Shown here: piece by piece, positions 52,346 to 61,725 of the stretch
How positions within the stretch are numbered: the first letter of the stretch is position 1
Layout: the number at the start of each line of letters is the position of its first letter
DNA from: CAZUCE01 sp964619265
Lineage (GTDB): Bacteria; Planctomycetota; UBA1135; GCA-002686595
NCBI GenBank assembly: GCA_964619265.1
Contig: CAZUCE010000010.1
Location: 60,927-124,926, forward strand
Length of the DNA stretch: 64,000 bases
Reading direction: 5' to 3'
Translations under genes and position numbers: made by a program
Notes under the pieces: model-generated
What the model was told of the DNA's origin: nothing
Databases searched by the model: none
What the model saw: the letters and a program-made list of their open reading frames with translations, nothing else

Positions 52346-53887
52346 ATGAAGACCACTGTTCCTTTCCTTCGGCTAGCGATCTTCGGGTTGCTGGCTGCTT
52401 GCCACCACCCCAGTGTGGGGGTCGAGCCCTATCCCGCGGAGGTCTTCGGACGGGTTCAGGACTCTCCGTTGCTGTTGGACCTTGGGATCCCCGAGGTCGA
52501 TCCTGAGCACGAAGAGGTTCAAGAGTTGCGGATCGCCGGGGATGAGCGGTTCGATCTGGACCTGGGCCAGGCCAGCCTTGGCGAAGCGATTCATCTGATC
52601 GCCGAGCGGGCGGGCGTGAACATCTACCTGGATTCGGATCTGGGCGAGATGGTGGATGCTTCTTTCCCTTCCGTAACCCTCGACGATGCGTTGCAGACTC
52701 TGCTGGAACGCAATGGCCTGCGTTTGGTTCAGGGGCCGGGAGACATCTACTGGGTCGAACGAGCCGACGGCCTGCAGCCGGCTTTGGCCGAGTTTCAGCT
52801 GCATTCGATTCGCGCCGAGGACATCGCTGCCAACGTGCGCGAGCTGGTAGGCGGGGAGTCCAAGGTCGTGGTGGATACGACGCACAACTTTATCGTGGTG
52901 CGCGGGACCGCTGGCGATGCCCACGCGGTCGAGTCCTATCTGAAGAGCGTGGATCGCCTCAAGCCTCAGGTGTTGATCGAGGTTCACCTGTTTGAAGTGC
53001 GCTTCGACGATAGCTTCGATTGGTCCGCCGGCGGTACTTTCGACGGTTCGGTCAGCGGCGACGCTTTCTCGCTCCTGCAGAACTTTGGGTCGGGTTCTTC
53101 GCCATTTTCAGCGACTCTCACCGACGATGATTTCGAGCTGACGATCGAAGCGCTCCGTCGCTACGTGACACTTGAGCTGCTCAGTTCGCCGCGGGTGTTG
53201 GCCGTGACCAACACCCAGGCCTTGGTTGAAGTGATCGAAGAGATTCCGTTCATCGAGGTGACCAGCACGACGACTGGGACCACAGCCGGCGTGGGCGCAA
53301 CGGTTCAAGAAGCGGTGCAGTTCAAGGAAGCAGGTATCAAACTCTCCGTGCTTCCCACCATCCAGGCCGATGGCGTGCTTCAGATTCAAATCGATCAGGA
53401 GCTTTCCGAGGTAGTGGATACCTTCAATTCGATCCCGATTCTCGACACGCGCAGGCTGAATTCGAACTTCCTGGTTCGAGATCGCGAGACGATTGTGCTG
53501 GGCGGCCTGATGCAGGACCGCCACTCCGAGACGGATCGAGGCGTTCCGTTGCTGATGCACGTTCCGTTGCTTGGCAACCTCTTTAAGAACGACTCCGACG
53601 AGATCGAAAAGCGCGAGTTGCTGATCTTTGTGACTTCGAGAATTCTCGACCCGAGCCAAGCTGCGCGCCTCGCTCCGTACTACCAGGATGTCTACCGCGA
53701 GTCGCGCGGTGATCTGGTGCGCCCTACGCTCGACAAAGTGGTGACACTGGGAATCGACGCTGGGCTCGACCGGTCCGAGCTGCAGGGGCCAGCCGCCGCC
53801 GCGCCGGACAAGCCCGGGTCCAAGGCTGCATCGACCCAAGCCGGCAAGCCGTCCGGTGATTTCTTACAGGAAGCCAGCGACCACTGA
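52346..53887 (+). CDS. gspD: Secretin (GspD-like), lipoprotein
   Basis: 513 residues from the ATG; a TTG one codon upstream is also possible. A lipoprotein signal (LRLAIFGLLAAC-H) places the acylated Cys near residue 19. Order: STN/N0-like domain (LGEAIHLIAERAGVNIYLDS), an N1-type domain (FQLHSIRAEDIAANVRELVG), and the secretin core: LELLSSPRVLAVTNTQALVE, VQFKEAGIKLSVLPTIQADG, LGGLMQDRHSETDRGVPLLM and HVPLLGNLFK ... ELLIFVTSRIL. These are the defining secretin motifs. It is shorter than a typical GspD (about 650) because it has fewer N domains; a pilQ-type role cannot be excluded. Outer-membrane location. Confidence 0.93.
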   Translation: MKTTVPFLRLAIFGLLAACHHPSVGVEPYPAEVFGRVQDSPLLLDLGIPEVDPEHEEVQELRIAGDERFDLDLGQASLGEAIHLIAERAGVNIYLDSDLGEMVDASFPSVTLDDALQTLLERNGLRLVQGPGDIYWVERADGLQPALAEFQLHSIRAEDIAANVRELVGGESKVVVDTTHNFIVVRGTAGDAHAVESYLKSVDRLKPQVLIEVHLFEVRFDDSFDWSAGGTFDGSVSGDAFSLLQNFGSGSSPFSATLTDDDFELTIEALRRYVTLELLSSPRVLAVTNTQALVEVIEEIPFIEVTSTTTGTTAGVGATVQEAVQFKEAGIKLSVLPTIQADGVLQIQIDQELSEVVDTFNSIPILDTRRLNSNFLVRDRETIVLGGLMQDRHSETDRGVPLLMHVPLLGNLFKNDSDEIEKRELLIFVTSRILDPSQAARLAPYYQDVYRESRGDLVRPTLDKVVTLGIDAGLDRSELQGPAAAAPDKPGSKAASTQAGKPSGDFLQEASDH

Positions 53888-53895
53888 CGTCGTCC

Positions 53896-55674
53896 ATGTC
53901 TGTCGACCCGAGTCACGTCCCGCCCCTTTCGAATCCGAACTCGGAAGGGGGATCCGTACCGGCGCCGGGTCCGGAGGGGCCGCCCGGCGCGCTTCCGGCC
54001 GAGTCAGCGCCCCGGCGACGGCTGGGCGAGGTGCTGCTCGAGAGCGGCTTGCTGGATGCTCGCCAGCTCAAGATTGCGCTCGATGAACAGCGCCAGGTCA
54101 AACGCCCGTTGGGTGAGATCCTGGTGTCCCTCGGATTTCTCCGGCGCGAGGTCATCGGCAAATACCTGGCCGAGGACATCGGGATTCCGTTTGTGCGATT
54201 CCGGGACGTCGATCCCGATCCGCTGCTGGTGTCGGGATTGGATGCGGACTTCGTTCGGAGCCTGGGTGCCTTTCCGATTCGCCAGGTAGAGGGGCGGCTG
54301 CAGGTTGCCATGGTCGACCCGGCCGATCCCCTGAAGGTCTCGGCCCTGCGACGCCACTTCGTCTGTGAGCTAGACCTCTCGATGATCATCGAGTCGGACT
54401 TGCTTTTGCTGATCCGGAAGTTCTTCCCGGAGGAGAGCGGACAAGTCTCCGAGCTCATCGACCGCGAGCGCGAACTGGGCCTGGACGAGGCAGAAGATCT
54501 GCCGATCGAACGCATTACCCAGACCCTCATTGTCGACGGGATTCGCGCGGGAGTTACCGACATCCACCTGCATCCTGAGGAGAACATCACTCGGATCCGA
54601 ACGCGGGTCGATGGAGTCATGGGGCAGGCCGATGTGCTTCCGCACGCCGCGACGGCAGCGGTCGTCTCGCGGATCAAGATCATGTCGGGGCTAGACATCT
54701 CCGAACGCCGCCGCCCCCAGGATGGACGGCTGCGGGTCAACGTCGACGGCCGTAAGGTGGACATGCGGGTTTCGATTCTGCCGACCAGCTACGGCGAGAG
54801 TGTCGTCTTGCGGGTCCTGGATCGAGCGGCGGGCAACATCCCTCTGGCCGAGCTCGGGATCAGCCGCAACAGCTGTGATTTGCTCCGCCGAGTGGTCGAA
54901 CGTCCGCACGGCCTGTTCTTGGTCACCGGGCCGACCGGCTCGGGAAAAACGACGACGCTCTACAGCTTGCTGGCCGGCATCGACACGGTCCACCGCAACG
55001 TGGCGACGATCGAAGACCCGGTCGAATACAACCTGCCGTTTGTTCGGCAGTCCCAGGTGGAGCCCTCGGTGGGCTTCGATTTCCAGGTCGGCCTGCGTTC
55101 GCTGTTGCGTCAAGACCCGGATGTGATCTTGGTAGGCGAGGTTCGAGACTCCGAGACGGCCGGCATGGCGATCAAAGCCTCGATGACCGGCCACTTGGTG
55201 CTATCCACGCTGCATACGAACACCGCGATCGGTGCGGTTCCGCGGTTGTTCGACCTGGGTGTCTCGCCCTATCTGGTGGAGGACGCCTTGATCGGTGTGT
55301 TGGCCCAGAGATTGGTGCGGCGCAACTGCACGAACTGCCTGGCCGAAATCAAAACGACGCCCTACGAGCGCGCCTGGCTTGGCCAGGAAGTTCCGTACCT
55401 GATGCGGGGGACCGGCTGCGCGCGCTGCGACGACACCGGCTACTCGGGCCGAACCGTGATCTCGGAGTTGTTCCTGCCGACCGACGAGCTCGCGCCGCTG
55501 CTGCGCGAGGGAGCCTCGCTCCCCGTGCTGGGAGCCGCTGCCCGCGAATCTGGATTCGTTGACATGGTGGAGGAAGGGCGCCGCAAGGTTCTGGCCGGTT
55601 TGACGACCGCCGACGAAGTGGAGCGAGTCCACAAGAGTCACCGCCTGAGCGAGGCGGAACGCAAGACGATCTGA
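53896..55674 (+). CDS. gspE: Secretion ATPase GspE-like
   Basis: 592 residues. N-terminal T2SSE_N/MshEN domain (GEVLLESGLLDARQLKIALD, LGEILVSLGFLRREVIGKYL), then the ATPase core: LFLVTGPTGSGKTTTLYSLL (Walker A near residue 345), IEDPVEYNLPFVRQSQV (Asp box), LLRQDPDVILVGEVRDSETA (Walker B) and GHLVLSTLHTNTAIGAVPRL (His box). The zinc-binding CM domain has CTNCLAEI and CARCDDTGYSGRT, the tetracysteine of GspE. It powers pseudopilin assembly at the cytoplasmic face of the membrane. Located between secretin and GspF. Confidence 0.96.
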   Translation: MSVDPSHVPPLSNPNSEGGSVPAPGPEGPPGALPAESAPRRRLGEVLLESGLLDARQLKIALDEQRQVKRPLGEILVSLGFLRREVIGKYLAEDIGIPFVRFRDVDPDPLLVSGLDADFVRSLGAFPIRQVEGRLQVAMVDPADPLKVSALRRHFVCELDLSMIIESDLLLLIRKFFPEESGQVSELIDRERELGLDEAEDLPIERITQTLIVDGIRAGVTDIHLHPEENITRIRTRVDGVMGQADVLPHAATAAVVSRIKIMSGLDISERRRPQDGRLRVNVDGRKVDMRVSILPTSYGESVVLRVLDRAAGNIPLAELGISRNSCDLLRRVVERPHGLFLVTGPTGSGKTTTLYSLLAGIDTVHRNVATIEDPVEYNLPFVRQSQVEPSVGFDFQVGLRSLLRQDPDVILVGEVRDSETAGMAIKASMTGHLVLSTLHTNTAIGAVPRLFDLGVSPYLVEDALIGVLAQRLVRRNCTNCLAEIKTTPYERAWLGQEVPYLMRGTGCARCDDTGYSGRTVISELFLPTDELAPLLREGASLPVLGAAARESGFVDMVEEGRRKVLAGLTTADEVERVHKSHRLSEAERKTI

Positions 55675-55675
55675 C

Positions 55676-56983
55676 ATGAAAGACCCGCTCGAACTCTCCG
55701 GGTCCCGGGCCGGACTCGCGCCGACCGCCGGCGCCGTCCCCGCGGCACCCTTGCCGCGCGGGCGCAAGTCCGTCGAGATAGGCCGCACGAAGCTGTTCGA
55801 GTACACCGCACGGCGCGGCGATGGGACCCAGGTGACCGGTCGCGAAGTGGCCCCTGACACCGCGGGGTTGGACCACAAGCTCGAGCAGCAGGGGCTGCTC
55901 CTGATCCGGGCTCGCAAGGTCGCGCGTGGCCCACGCGGAGCTAGCGGGCAGATCGCTCGGCCCCAGCTGATCAGCTTCACGAACCAACTCGCCACGATGC
56001 TGCGCTCGGGCATTCCTTTGGTTACGGCCCTGCGTCACATGCGTCAGCGATCTCGGGTCAAGGGGCTCTCGCGCTTGATCGACGACTTGATCCGTGACCT
56101 GGAAGCCGGGGAGACCTTTGCCGATGCGCTGGACCGTCAGGAGCGGTCGTTTCCAGAGGTCTACCGGGCCTCGGTTCGAGCGGGGGAACGATCCACGGAC
56201 TTGCCCGACGTCCTGAGTCGCCAGGCGGCTTACCTGCAGTGGGTTCGCGAGATCAAGAACACGGCCGCGCACGCCCTGGTCTATCCGGCCATCCTGGCCA
56301 CGGCGGTTGCCGGCCTGGTCGCGATTCTACTCACTTTCCTGTTGCCGCGGTTGGTCAAGCTCTATCCGGGCGGCGAAGCGGACCTGCCCAAAGAAACGCA
56401 GCTGGTCATCGAGATCTCAGATTGGATCGGAAGCAACTACCTGGTTCTGCTGGGCGGCGCCTTGGCGTTGGGGTTCGCTTGGGCAAGCGTGTTGCGCTTG
56501 CCGCGCGGCCGAAGATTCCTTTCCAGGCAGTTGTTGAGGGTCCCAAGGCTCGGCGAGGTCTTGCGGATGATCGCGACGTCGCGCTTCGCGACGACGGCCA
56601 GCATTCTTCACAACGCGGGCTGCGAGATGGTCAGCACGCTTTCGATGGCGGGGGCGACCTGCGGTTCGTCCTATCTCTCGGCTGCCTTCGAGCGCGCCAC
56701 CGACCGCGTTCGCTTGGGCTCTACGATTACCGAGAGTCTCGAGCGTGAAGAGGGCGTCGATCCGCTGCTGATCCAGCTCGTGGATGTTGGCGAGACCTCC
56801 GGGGACCTGGGCGGCAGCCTTCAGCACTTGGCCCAGTGCTACGACGAGGAGGTGCCTCGCTCGGTCAAGTGGGCGCTGTCCTTGATCGAGCCCTTGGTGA
56901 TCACCGCCGGGGGCGCCATCGTTTTGTTCATTCTGATCGCAGCCTTGCTGCCTGTCGTCAAGCTTTACGAGGTGCTCGCGTGA
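55676..56983 (+). CDS. gspF: Secretion platform protein GspF-like
   Basis: 435 residues. The N-terminal region starts with FEYTARRGDGTQVTGREVA, typical of GspF. Two T2SSF domains are visible, each with three-TM type topology: FTNQLATMLRSGIPLVTALR with YPAILATAVAGLVAILLTFL, and FATTASILHNAGCEMVSTLS with VKWALSLIEPLVITAGGAIV. The G-E-x-S-G motif (VGETSGDLGGSLQHLA) is present. GspF is the polytopic platform that works with GspE. It starts one base after the GspE stop and shares one base with the next gene. Confidence 0.94.
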   Translation: MKDPLELSGSRAGLAPTAGAVPAAPLPRGRKSVEIGRTKLFEYTARRGDGTQVTGREVAPDTAGLDHKLEQQGLLLIRARKVARGPRGASGQIARPQLISFTNQLATMLRSGIPLVTALRHMRQRSRVKGLSRLIDDLIRDLEAGETFADALDRQERSFPEVYRASVRAGERSTDLPDVLSRQAAYLQWVREIKNTAAHALVYPAILATAVAGLVAILLTFLLPRLVKLYPGGEADLPKETQLVIEISDWIGSNYLVLLGGALALGFAWASVLRLPRGRRFLSRQLLRVPRLGEVLRMIATSRFATTASILHNAGCEMVSTLSMAGATCGSSYLSAAFERATDRVRLGSTITESLEREEGVDPLLIQLVDVGETSGDLGGSLQHLAQCYDEEVPRSVKWALSLIEPLVITAGGAIVLFILIAALLPVVKLYEVLA

Positions 56984-57666
56984 TGCAGGTTTCCCGCGGC
57001 CCGCGCCCGAATCGCGCGGGCTTCTCGCTCCTTGAGATCGTCATCGTCCTGGCTTTGATCTCGTTGATCTCCGGCGCGGTGGCGCCTGCCCTGGGAACGT
57101 TGGTCGACTCCAAGTCGCGCCGCGTGACCAAGCTCGAGATGCAACAAGTGGCCGATGGTGTGGTTCGGTACTTCGAGGACACGTTTGTCCTGCCACCGAA
57201 TGTGCAGGAGTTGATGACCTCGACGGTTGCCGGCTGGGCCGGACCCTATCTACAGGGCACCTTCGACGACCCGATCTCAGGCAACAACGGCTACCTGGTG
57301 GATGCATGGTCGCAGCTGTATACCTTCGGCATTTCCGGGAACGTGCTCACGATCACCAGCCGTGGCAAAGATGGGGTGGCCGGGTCCGCTGACGACCTGA
57401 CCTTGCCGCTCGACGTGACCTTTGTTCGCCGGGACGACACCATCGCCGAACTGCGCACGATTCAGATCGCGATCGACGCCTACAACGCGCTGTTCCTGAC
57501 CACGTCTCCGCTGCCGGCGAACTGGTCCACGATTTACTCGCGCCTGATATCGAACGGCCTGCTCCCGCCCGGAGCCGGCTACGACACCGATGGTTGGGGT
57601 CAAAGCTACGTGCCCGACCCCCCGGGTGCCGTGCCCGTCACCAGGGTCAGCTCCAGTTCGCTCTGA
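56983..57666 (+). CDS. gspG: Pseudopilin (GspG-like), operon copy
   Basis: 227 residues from the ATG of TGATG (a GTG one codon upstream overlaps). Leader and helix RAG-FSLLEIVIVLALISLIS carry the class III prepilin site and Glu5. The C-terminal part shares STVAGWAGPYLQGTFDDPI with TTIAGWAGPYLEKPLSDF of the divergent pseudopilin, then WSQLYTFGISGNVLTITSRG and GKDGVAGSADDLT, a probable Ca-binding region. A second copy-like segment (DTIAELRTIQIAIDAYNALF, WGQSYVP) suggests an internal duplication, making it longer than a normal 140-residue GspG. Last gene of the operon. Confidence 0.87.
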   Translation: MQVSRGPRPNRAGFSLLEIVIVLALISLISGAVAPALGTLVDSKSRRVTKLEMQQVADGVVRYFEDTFVLPPNVQELMTSTVAGWAGPYLQGTFDDPISGNNGYLVDAWSQLYTFGISGNVLTITSRGKDGVAGSADDLTLPLDVTFVRRDDTIAELRTIQIAIDAYNALFLTTSPLPANWSTIYSRLISNGLLPPGAGYDTDGWGQSYVPDPPGAVPVTRVSSSSL

Positions 57667-57760
57667 AATTCAGCGTGTTGTGCCTCGGCGCAGTTCCTTA
57701 GCGCTGTGCCTTTTTAGCTGAGCGCAGCGCCGTCCACACCAGAGGGCCGGCGCACAGCCG

Positions 57761-57792
57761 GGGGGCGCGAATGCCTCTCAAGGCGTGCCCCC
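57761..57792. terminator. Hairpin between convergent genes, bidirectional terminator candidate
   Basis: GGGGGCGC / GTGCCCCC forms an 8-base outer stem (one G-U) with an inner GCCT / AGGC hairpin and a four-base bulge on one side. It lies between the pseudopilin gene and the converging hydrolase gene. No U tract is present. Confidence 0.5.
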
Positions 57793-57807
57793 TCGGCTGC
57801 TCGGTCG

Positions 57808-58584
57808 CTAGGGCTTGGAGCGCTCGGAGACCACGGCCGGTTCCGCGACCCATTCCCCAAGACCGCGCAGGGCGCGGGCTTCGGTGAGTAGGGCGCTGGG
57901 TTCGGCCTTGATGGCTTGAATCTCGACGATGCCGTCTAGTTCCAGTTCGGTGAGCTTGGCTTCGGTGTCTGCCTTGCGAGCGCGAGAGACGATGGCACGA
58001 ATCGGGAGGCCTTCCAGTTCCCACAGCGAGCGCTGAAGATTGAACCCGTAGAGCTCCTCCACGAACGGCTCGAGCATCATCAGCGATCGGACGCCCGAGT
58101 CGGAAACGCTGTAGTGGGCCGCGAGGGCGCTCGAGGCGCCGACGCCGACGAGGGAGAGCGAAGTGGAGTGAATGTCGTCCCGCTTGCGCAGCCACGCGGC
58201 GGCGGCTTGGACGTCGCGGATTGCGTAGGTCCAGAGGTTCGCGCGCTGCTCTTCATCGAGCTTGCTCCAGTCGGTCTCTTCGTTGGCCGACTCACCGTGC
58301 CCGCGCAGGTCGAGAATCAGGACCGCGAGCTTCTTCTTGCGAAGGACCTCGGCCAAGTCGGTGAGCGTCGAGCGATCGGAACCAGGCGCGTGCAGCATCA
58401 GCACCGGCTGAGCCTTTCCGCGAACGCCCTTCGGTGCGAAGAACTCCCCGAAGAGCGCCTGATCGTCGCTGGTTTCGAGCCGCACCGGCTCGGTCTCCGG
58501 GGTGCGGTCGGAAGGAGCCGCGGAAAGCAGCGAACTCGGGAGAAAAAGCACGGCGGCCAGAGCGGCGAGAAGCACTCGGAGCAT
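57808..58584 (-). CDS. Alpha/beta-hydrolase-fold exported protein, probably inactive
   Basis: 258 residues from the ATG that gives a signal peptide (LRVLLAALAAVLFLPSSLLSAA). The fold is plain: PVLMLHAPGSDRSTLTDLAE, LAVLILDLRGHGES, AAAAWLRKRDDI and SLSLVGVGASSALAAHY. At the nucleophile elbow the family has G-x-S-x-G; the ungapped reading here is G-V-G-A-S, so the Ser is replaced by Gly. I also see no His after the AAHYSV segment, where the catalytic His should be. It therefore looks like a non-enzymatic member. It is preceded by a strong hairpin in its leader. Confidence 0.82.
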   Translation of the reverse strand: MLRVLLAALAAVLFLPSSLLSAAPSDRTPETEPVRLETSDDQALFGEFFAPKGVRGKAQPVLMLHAPGSDRSTLTDLAEVLRKKKLAVLILDLRGHGESANEETDWSKLDEEQRANLWTYAIRDVQAAAAWLRKRDDIHSTSLSLVGVGASSALAAHYSVSDSGVRSLMMLEPFVEELYGFNLQRSLWELEGLPIRAIVSRARKADTEAKLTELELDGIVEIQAIKAEPSALLTEARALRGLGEWVAEPAVVSERSKP

Positions 58585-59068
58585 GGTCGTACGCGGGTTG
58601 GTGTGGGGGAATAACAGCGCTGGACCGGACCTGAGTGGGTCCGATCCAGCGTTGTTCGGGAGAACGTCAGAGAACGAGGCGGCGGCGCGGATCTTCGCGG
58701 CAGGCCTAGGCCTTGGGGCCCAAGCTCGGGGGAGGACTGGAAGGTCCTCGCTGGCCGCGGGGGGGAAGATCCGCCCGGCAGAAGGCTTATCCCTGACTCC
58801 AACCAGGGATACCGAATCTTTCTCCATCCCGGAAGCCTTTTGGGCGAGCTTCACAGCTGGACGCCGGCCGAATCTAGACAGCGCTGGAGGGGTGGGCACA
58901 GGTCGACCGCAGGATTCGCCCCCCGGAGCCGCTCGGGCCCCCTTTTCGGGGCCCAAGGCGCCCAGGGGACGCGCCAGGCCTGGGAAGCCGCGGCGGATGG
59001 AACCAGCCCTCGCAAGCGGCGAACGCGGGCGGGGGCCCGAGACGGACCCGAAGGTCAGGGGGAGCGTT
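58585..59068. other. Intergenic region between helicase and hydrolase-fold genes
   Basis: 484 bases without a supported gene; the open frames here lack starts and composition typical of coding sequence. It holds the long hairpin listed separately and a second perfect 7-base hairpin, GGGCCCC-CTTTTC-GGGGCCC (58935-58954), about 115 bases after the helicase stop, which may end the helicase transcript. Confidence 0.5.
58613..58656 (-). other. Long hairpin in the leader of the hydrolase-fold gene
   Basis: A 19-base stem (AACAGCGCTGGACCGGACC against GGTCCGATCCAGCGTTGTT) with one G-U and one C-A mismatch and a six-base loop. It ends 29 bases before the minus-strand start. It could be a terminator of upstream transcription, an attenuator, or a structured operator. 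No U tract follows. Confidence 0.6.
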
Positions 59069-61528
59069 TCAGCCCAGTTCGAGCTGACGGCGCGCGTCGA
59101 CCTCGTCGCGATTGGCGGCGGCAATCGCCTCGTCCAGCCGTCCGGGGAGGTCGAACGCCGGATCGACCACCCGGCGGGTCTGGCGCATGAGCTGAACGGC
59201 CATCCGCAGCGTTCGGACCACGTCGCCCGGGGTGGCGTCCGTCGACCGCTCAAGTTCGCGGAAGCTGGCGCCGCGGACCCAGTCCACCACGGCTGGGGTC
59301 AGGCCCCAGTCGAAGGTCTTCATCGGATGCAGAATCCCGGCCTGATCTTCGGCCATCGAAAGTTCACGCCCCACGCTGTCGAGCTCGTGGCGCAAGTCGC
59401 CAAACATGCGACTGGCCAAGCGCGGAGCTCCGAACCGTCGACGCTCTTCGAACACCAGGCCAACGAAGACGGCGGCCAGGGCGTCGGGGCCGGCGGTCTC
59501 GAGCGCGCCACGCCACAGGCATTCGGTGATCAACAACTCGTAGCCAACCAGCTTGCGAGCCAGGTCGCCTTTGGGTGTCAAGCAGTCGTCTTCGAGGTAA
59601 CCGAAGCGTTCGAGTACTTTGAGATGCCCGTCTAGAAGTGCTGCCTGCGCGCGGCTATTGCGTTCGCGGGCCTTGCGGTTTTCGCCGCGGTGCTGGAACT
59701 GGTTGAACGACTTTTCCCAGGCCTCGTGCAGGCGATCGCGACCGAGGTGGTCGATCAGGTGAAGAATCGAGGAGTAGGAGAGTCGGAAGCGACTCTCGAC
59801 AGGTTCGGGCTTGCCGGAGAACAGGCGGTCGAGCGGCGCTTCCTCCAGGTCGCGCGCGTCGAGCCGTGAGATGACGCGACCCTTGTCGTCGATGCCCTGG
59901 CGGCCCGCGCGACCGGCCATCTGCATGTAGTCGCGGGTTCGCAGATAGTCGAAGCTGACCCCATCAAATTTGCGCAGACCGAAGAAGGCCGCCGTGCGCG
60001 CCGGCATGTTGATCCCCAGCGCAAACGTCTCGGTGGTGAACAGAAGCTTGAGCAGGCCCTCGGTGAACATTCGCTCGACGACTTCCTTGTGCACGGGCAG
60101 CATGCCCGCGTGGTGGTAGCCAATGCCGCGCGCCGCCAAACGAAAGACCTCTCCCCGCAACTCGCCGGGGTCGAGGTCGAACAGCTCGAGCAGCTCATGA
60201 CTGAATTCGTGGACGCGTTCCTGCTGCTCCTCATCCAGCAATTGGCGCTTGCGATTCGCGACAGCCAGCCGCTCGCAGTCTTTCCGGCTGAAGCAAAAGC
60301 ACAACGCGGGCAGCAGGTTGTCCTCCTGCAGGTGATCCAGGAGCCGGGCGAAGGACTCGGATTCCTCGCGAGCTTTTTCGTCCCGGCGCTTTCGCCAGTC
60401 TTTCTTGTCGTAACGCTTCTTGCGGCGCCCACTCTCTTCGGCTAAGCGCTTGCGCACTCGCGGTAGGTGGGCAGCAGGGAACGGTCCGACCTTCTCGATG
60501 AACAGCCAGTGATCGAGGGGAACCGGGCGTTTGTCGCTTTGCACCACCTTGAGTTCGTGATCGCGGATCTCGCCCAGCCAGCGACCCATCTCCGTGAGGT
60601 TCCGAATGGTGGCCGATAGGCAAATGAAACGAATCGAATCCGGCGCAAAGATCAGGCTCTCTTCCCAGACGGTTCCGCGCTCGGGATCGTCCATGTAATG
60701 GACCTCGTCGAAGATCACGTAGGCCACATCGTGGAGCTTCGCCGGATCCTCGAAGATGGTGTTGCGCAAGATCTCGGTGGTCATGATCAAGACCTGGGCC
60801 GAGGGGTGGATCGTGACGTCGCCGGTCATCAGGCCGACGTCGATGTCCGGGTCATCGCGGAAGTCGCGGTACTTTTGATTCGAGAGCGCTTTGATCGGGG
60901 CGGTGTAAATGCAGCGCCGGCCAGCGCGCACGGCGTCTTCGATGGCGTATTCCGCGACCAGAGTCTTGCCAGCGCCGGTCGGCGCGGAGACGAGCACGTT
61001 GTGCCCGTCCTGCACGGCGCGCACCGCCTCGAGCTGGAATTGAGAGAGCTTGAGCCCCTTGTAATGGAGGATGCCCGCGCGGCGTTCCAGTTCGGGAGCT
61101 TCGGACGGCTGCCCGGTTGGGGCCGATTGGAAACTCGTCGTTCCTTCCGGCACGGCGGCGCGTTGCGAACGGCGCGTTCGATTTGAGGCGCGTTCACCCG
61201 CGAGCCCCTTGGCCAGGGAGCGGCCCGACTCCTCCTGCTCCGCAGTCTTCGCCGGGCGGCTGCGAGCCGCCTCGTCGGCTCGCTCGCCGCCGGCCCGGCC
61301 CGTTCGCCTGCGACGCTTGGGTCTCTCGGCGGCTTCCGGATTCTCGGGTGGAGCTTCCTGTTGCTGGGGAGCGTCGATTCCTGCTCCGAACGGCAGTTCG
61401 CCGGGCTGCTTCGCTGCGGGCGCCTTGGGCTCGTGAGAATTTGTGCCGGCTGCGTCACCTGCGCTGCGGGAACGGGAGCGTTGCCGGCGGCGCCGGGGAG
61501 CGGGTGAGTCGGGAGGGGAGGGAGTCAT
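59069..61528 (-). CDS. Ski2-type DEAD/DEAH superfamily II helicase
   Basis: 819 residues. The first about 150 residues are Arg/Glu/Pro-rich and disordered-looking, possibly nucleic-acid-binding. The helicase core has the Q-like motif LSQFQLEAVRAVQDGHNVLV, Walker A SAPTGAGKTLVAEYA, DEVHYMDDPERG (DEVH box), FICLSATIRN (motif III), ALGINMPARTAAFF and QMAGRAGRQGID (motif VI). The layout (DEVH, then a long insertion, then a C-terminal domain) is that of Ski2/Mtr4/HelY-like RNA helicases. It probably remodels RNA, but a DNA role cannot be excluded. A divergent promoter region of about 200 bases separates it from the FtsQ-like gene. Confidence 0.92.
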   Translation of the reverse strand: MTPSPPDSPAPRRRRQRSRSRSAGDAAGTNSHEPKAPAAKQPGELPFGAGIDAPQQQEAPPENPEAAERPKRRRRTGRAGGERADEAARSRPAKTAEQEESGRSLAKGLAGERASNRTRRSQRAAVPEGTTSFQSAPTGQPSEAPELERRAGILHYKGLKLSQFQLEAVRAVQDGHNVLVSAPTGAGKTLVAEYAIEDAVRAGRRCIYTAPIKALSNQKYRDFRDDPDIDVGLMTGDVTIHPSAQVLIMTTEILRNTIFEDPAKLHDVAYVIFDEVHYMDDPERGTVWEESLIFAPDSIRFICLSATIRNLTEMGRWLGEIRDHELKVVQSDKRPVPLDHWLFIEKVGPFPAAHLPRVRKRLAEESGRRKKRYDKKDWRKRRDEKAREESESFARLLDHLQEDNLLPALCFCFSRKDCERLAVANRKRQLLDEEQQERVHEFSHELLELFDLDPGELRGEVFRLAARGIGYHHAGMLPVHKEVVERMFTEGLLKLLFTTETFALGINMPARTAAFFGLRKFDGVSFDYLRTRDYMQMAGRAGRQGIDDKGRVISRLDARDLEEAPLDRLFSGKPEPVESRFRLSYSSILHLIDHLGRDRLHEAWEKSFNQFQHRGENRKARERNSRAQAALLDGHLKVLERFGYLEDDCLTPKGDLARKLVGYELLITECLWRGALETAGPDALAAVFVGLVFEERRRFGAPRLASRMFGDLRHELDSVGRELSMAEDQAGILHPMKTFDWGLTPAVVDWVRGASFRELERSTDATPGDVVRTLRMAVQLMRQTRRVVDPAFDLPGRLDEAIAAANRDEVDARRQLELG

Positions 61529-61725
61529 GGCGGCCCAGAACGAGAAGCGACCCAGCCTGGGCTAGGGGGCGATCCGGGCAGCCAAGCTGCGCGGCCCGGG
61601 TCGCGCGCGCCGGCAGGGTAACCCGCGTCCGGTCCCTAACGTGCCTCCAGGCGAATCCGGAGGGTCGCCGCACTTGCCGGGATGGGAAGCACCCGACATC
61701 CTGGTTCTTCGCCTTTGCGCCCCCC

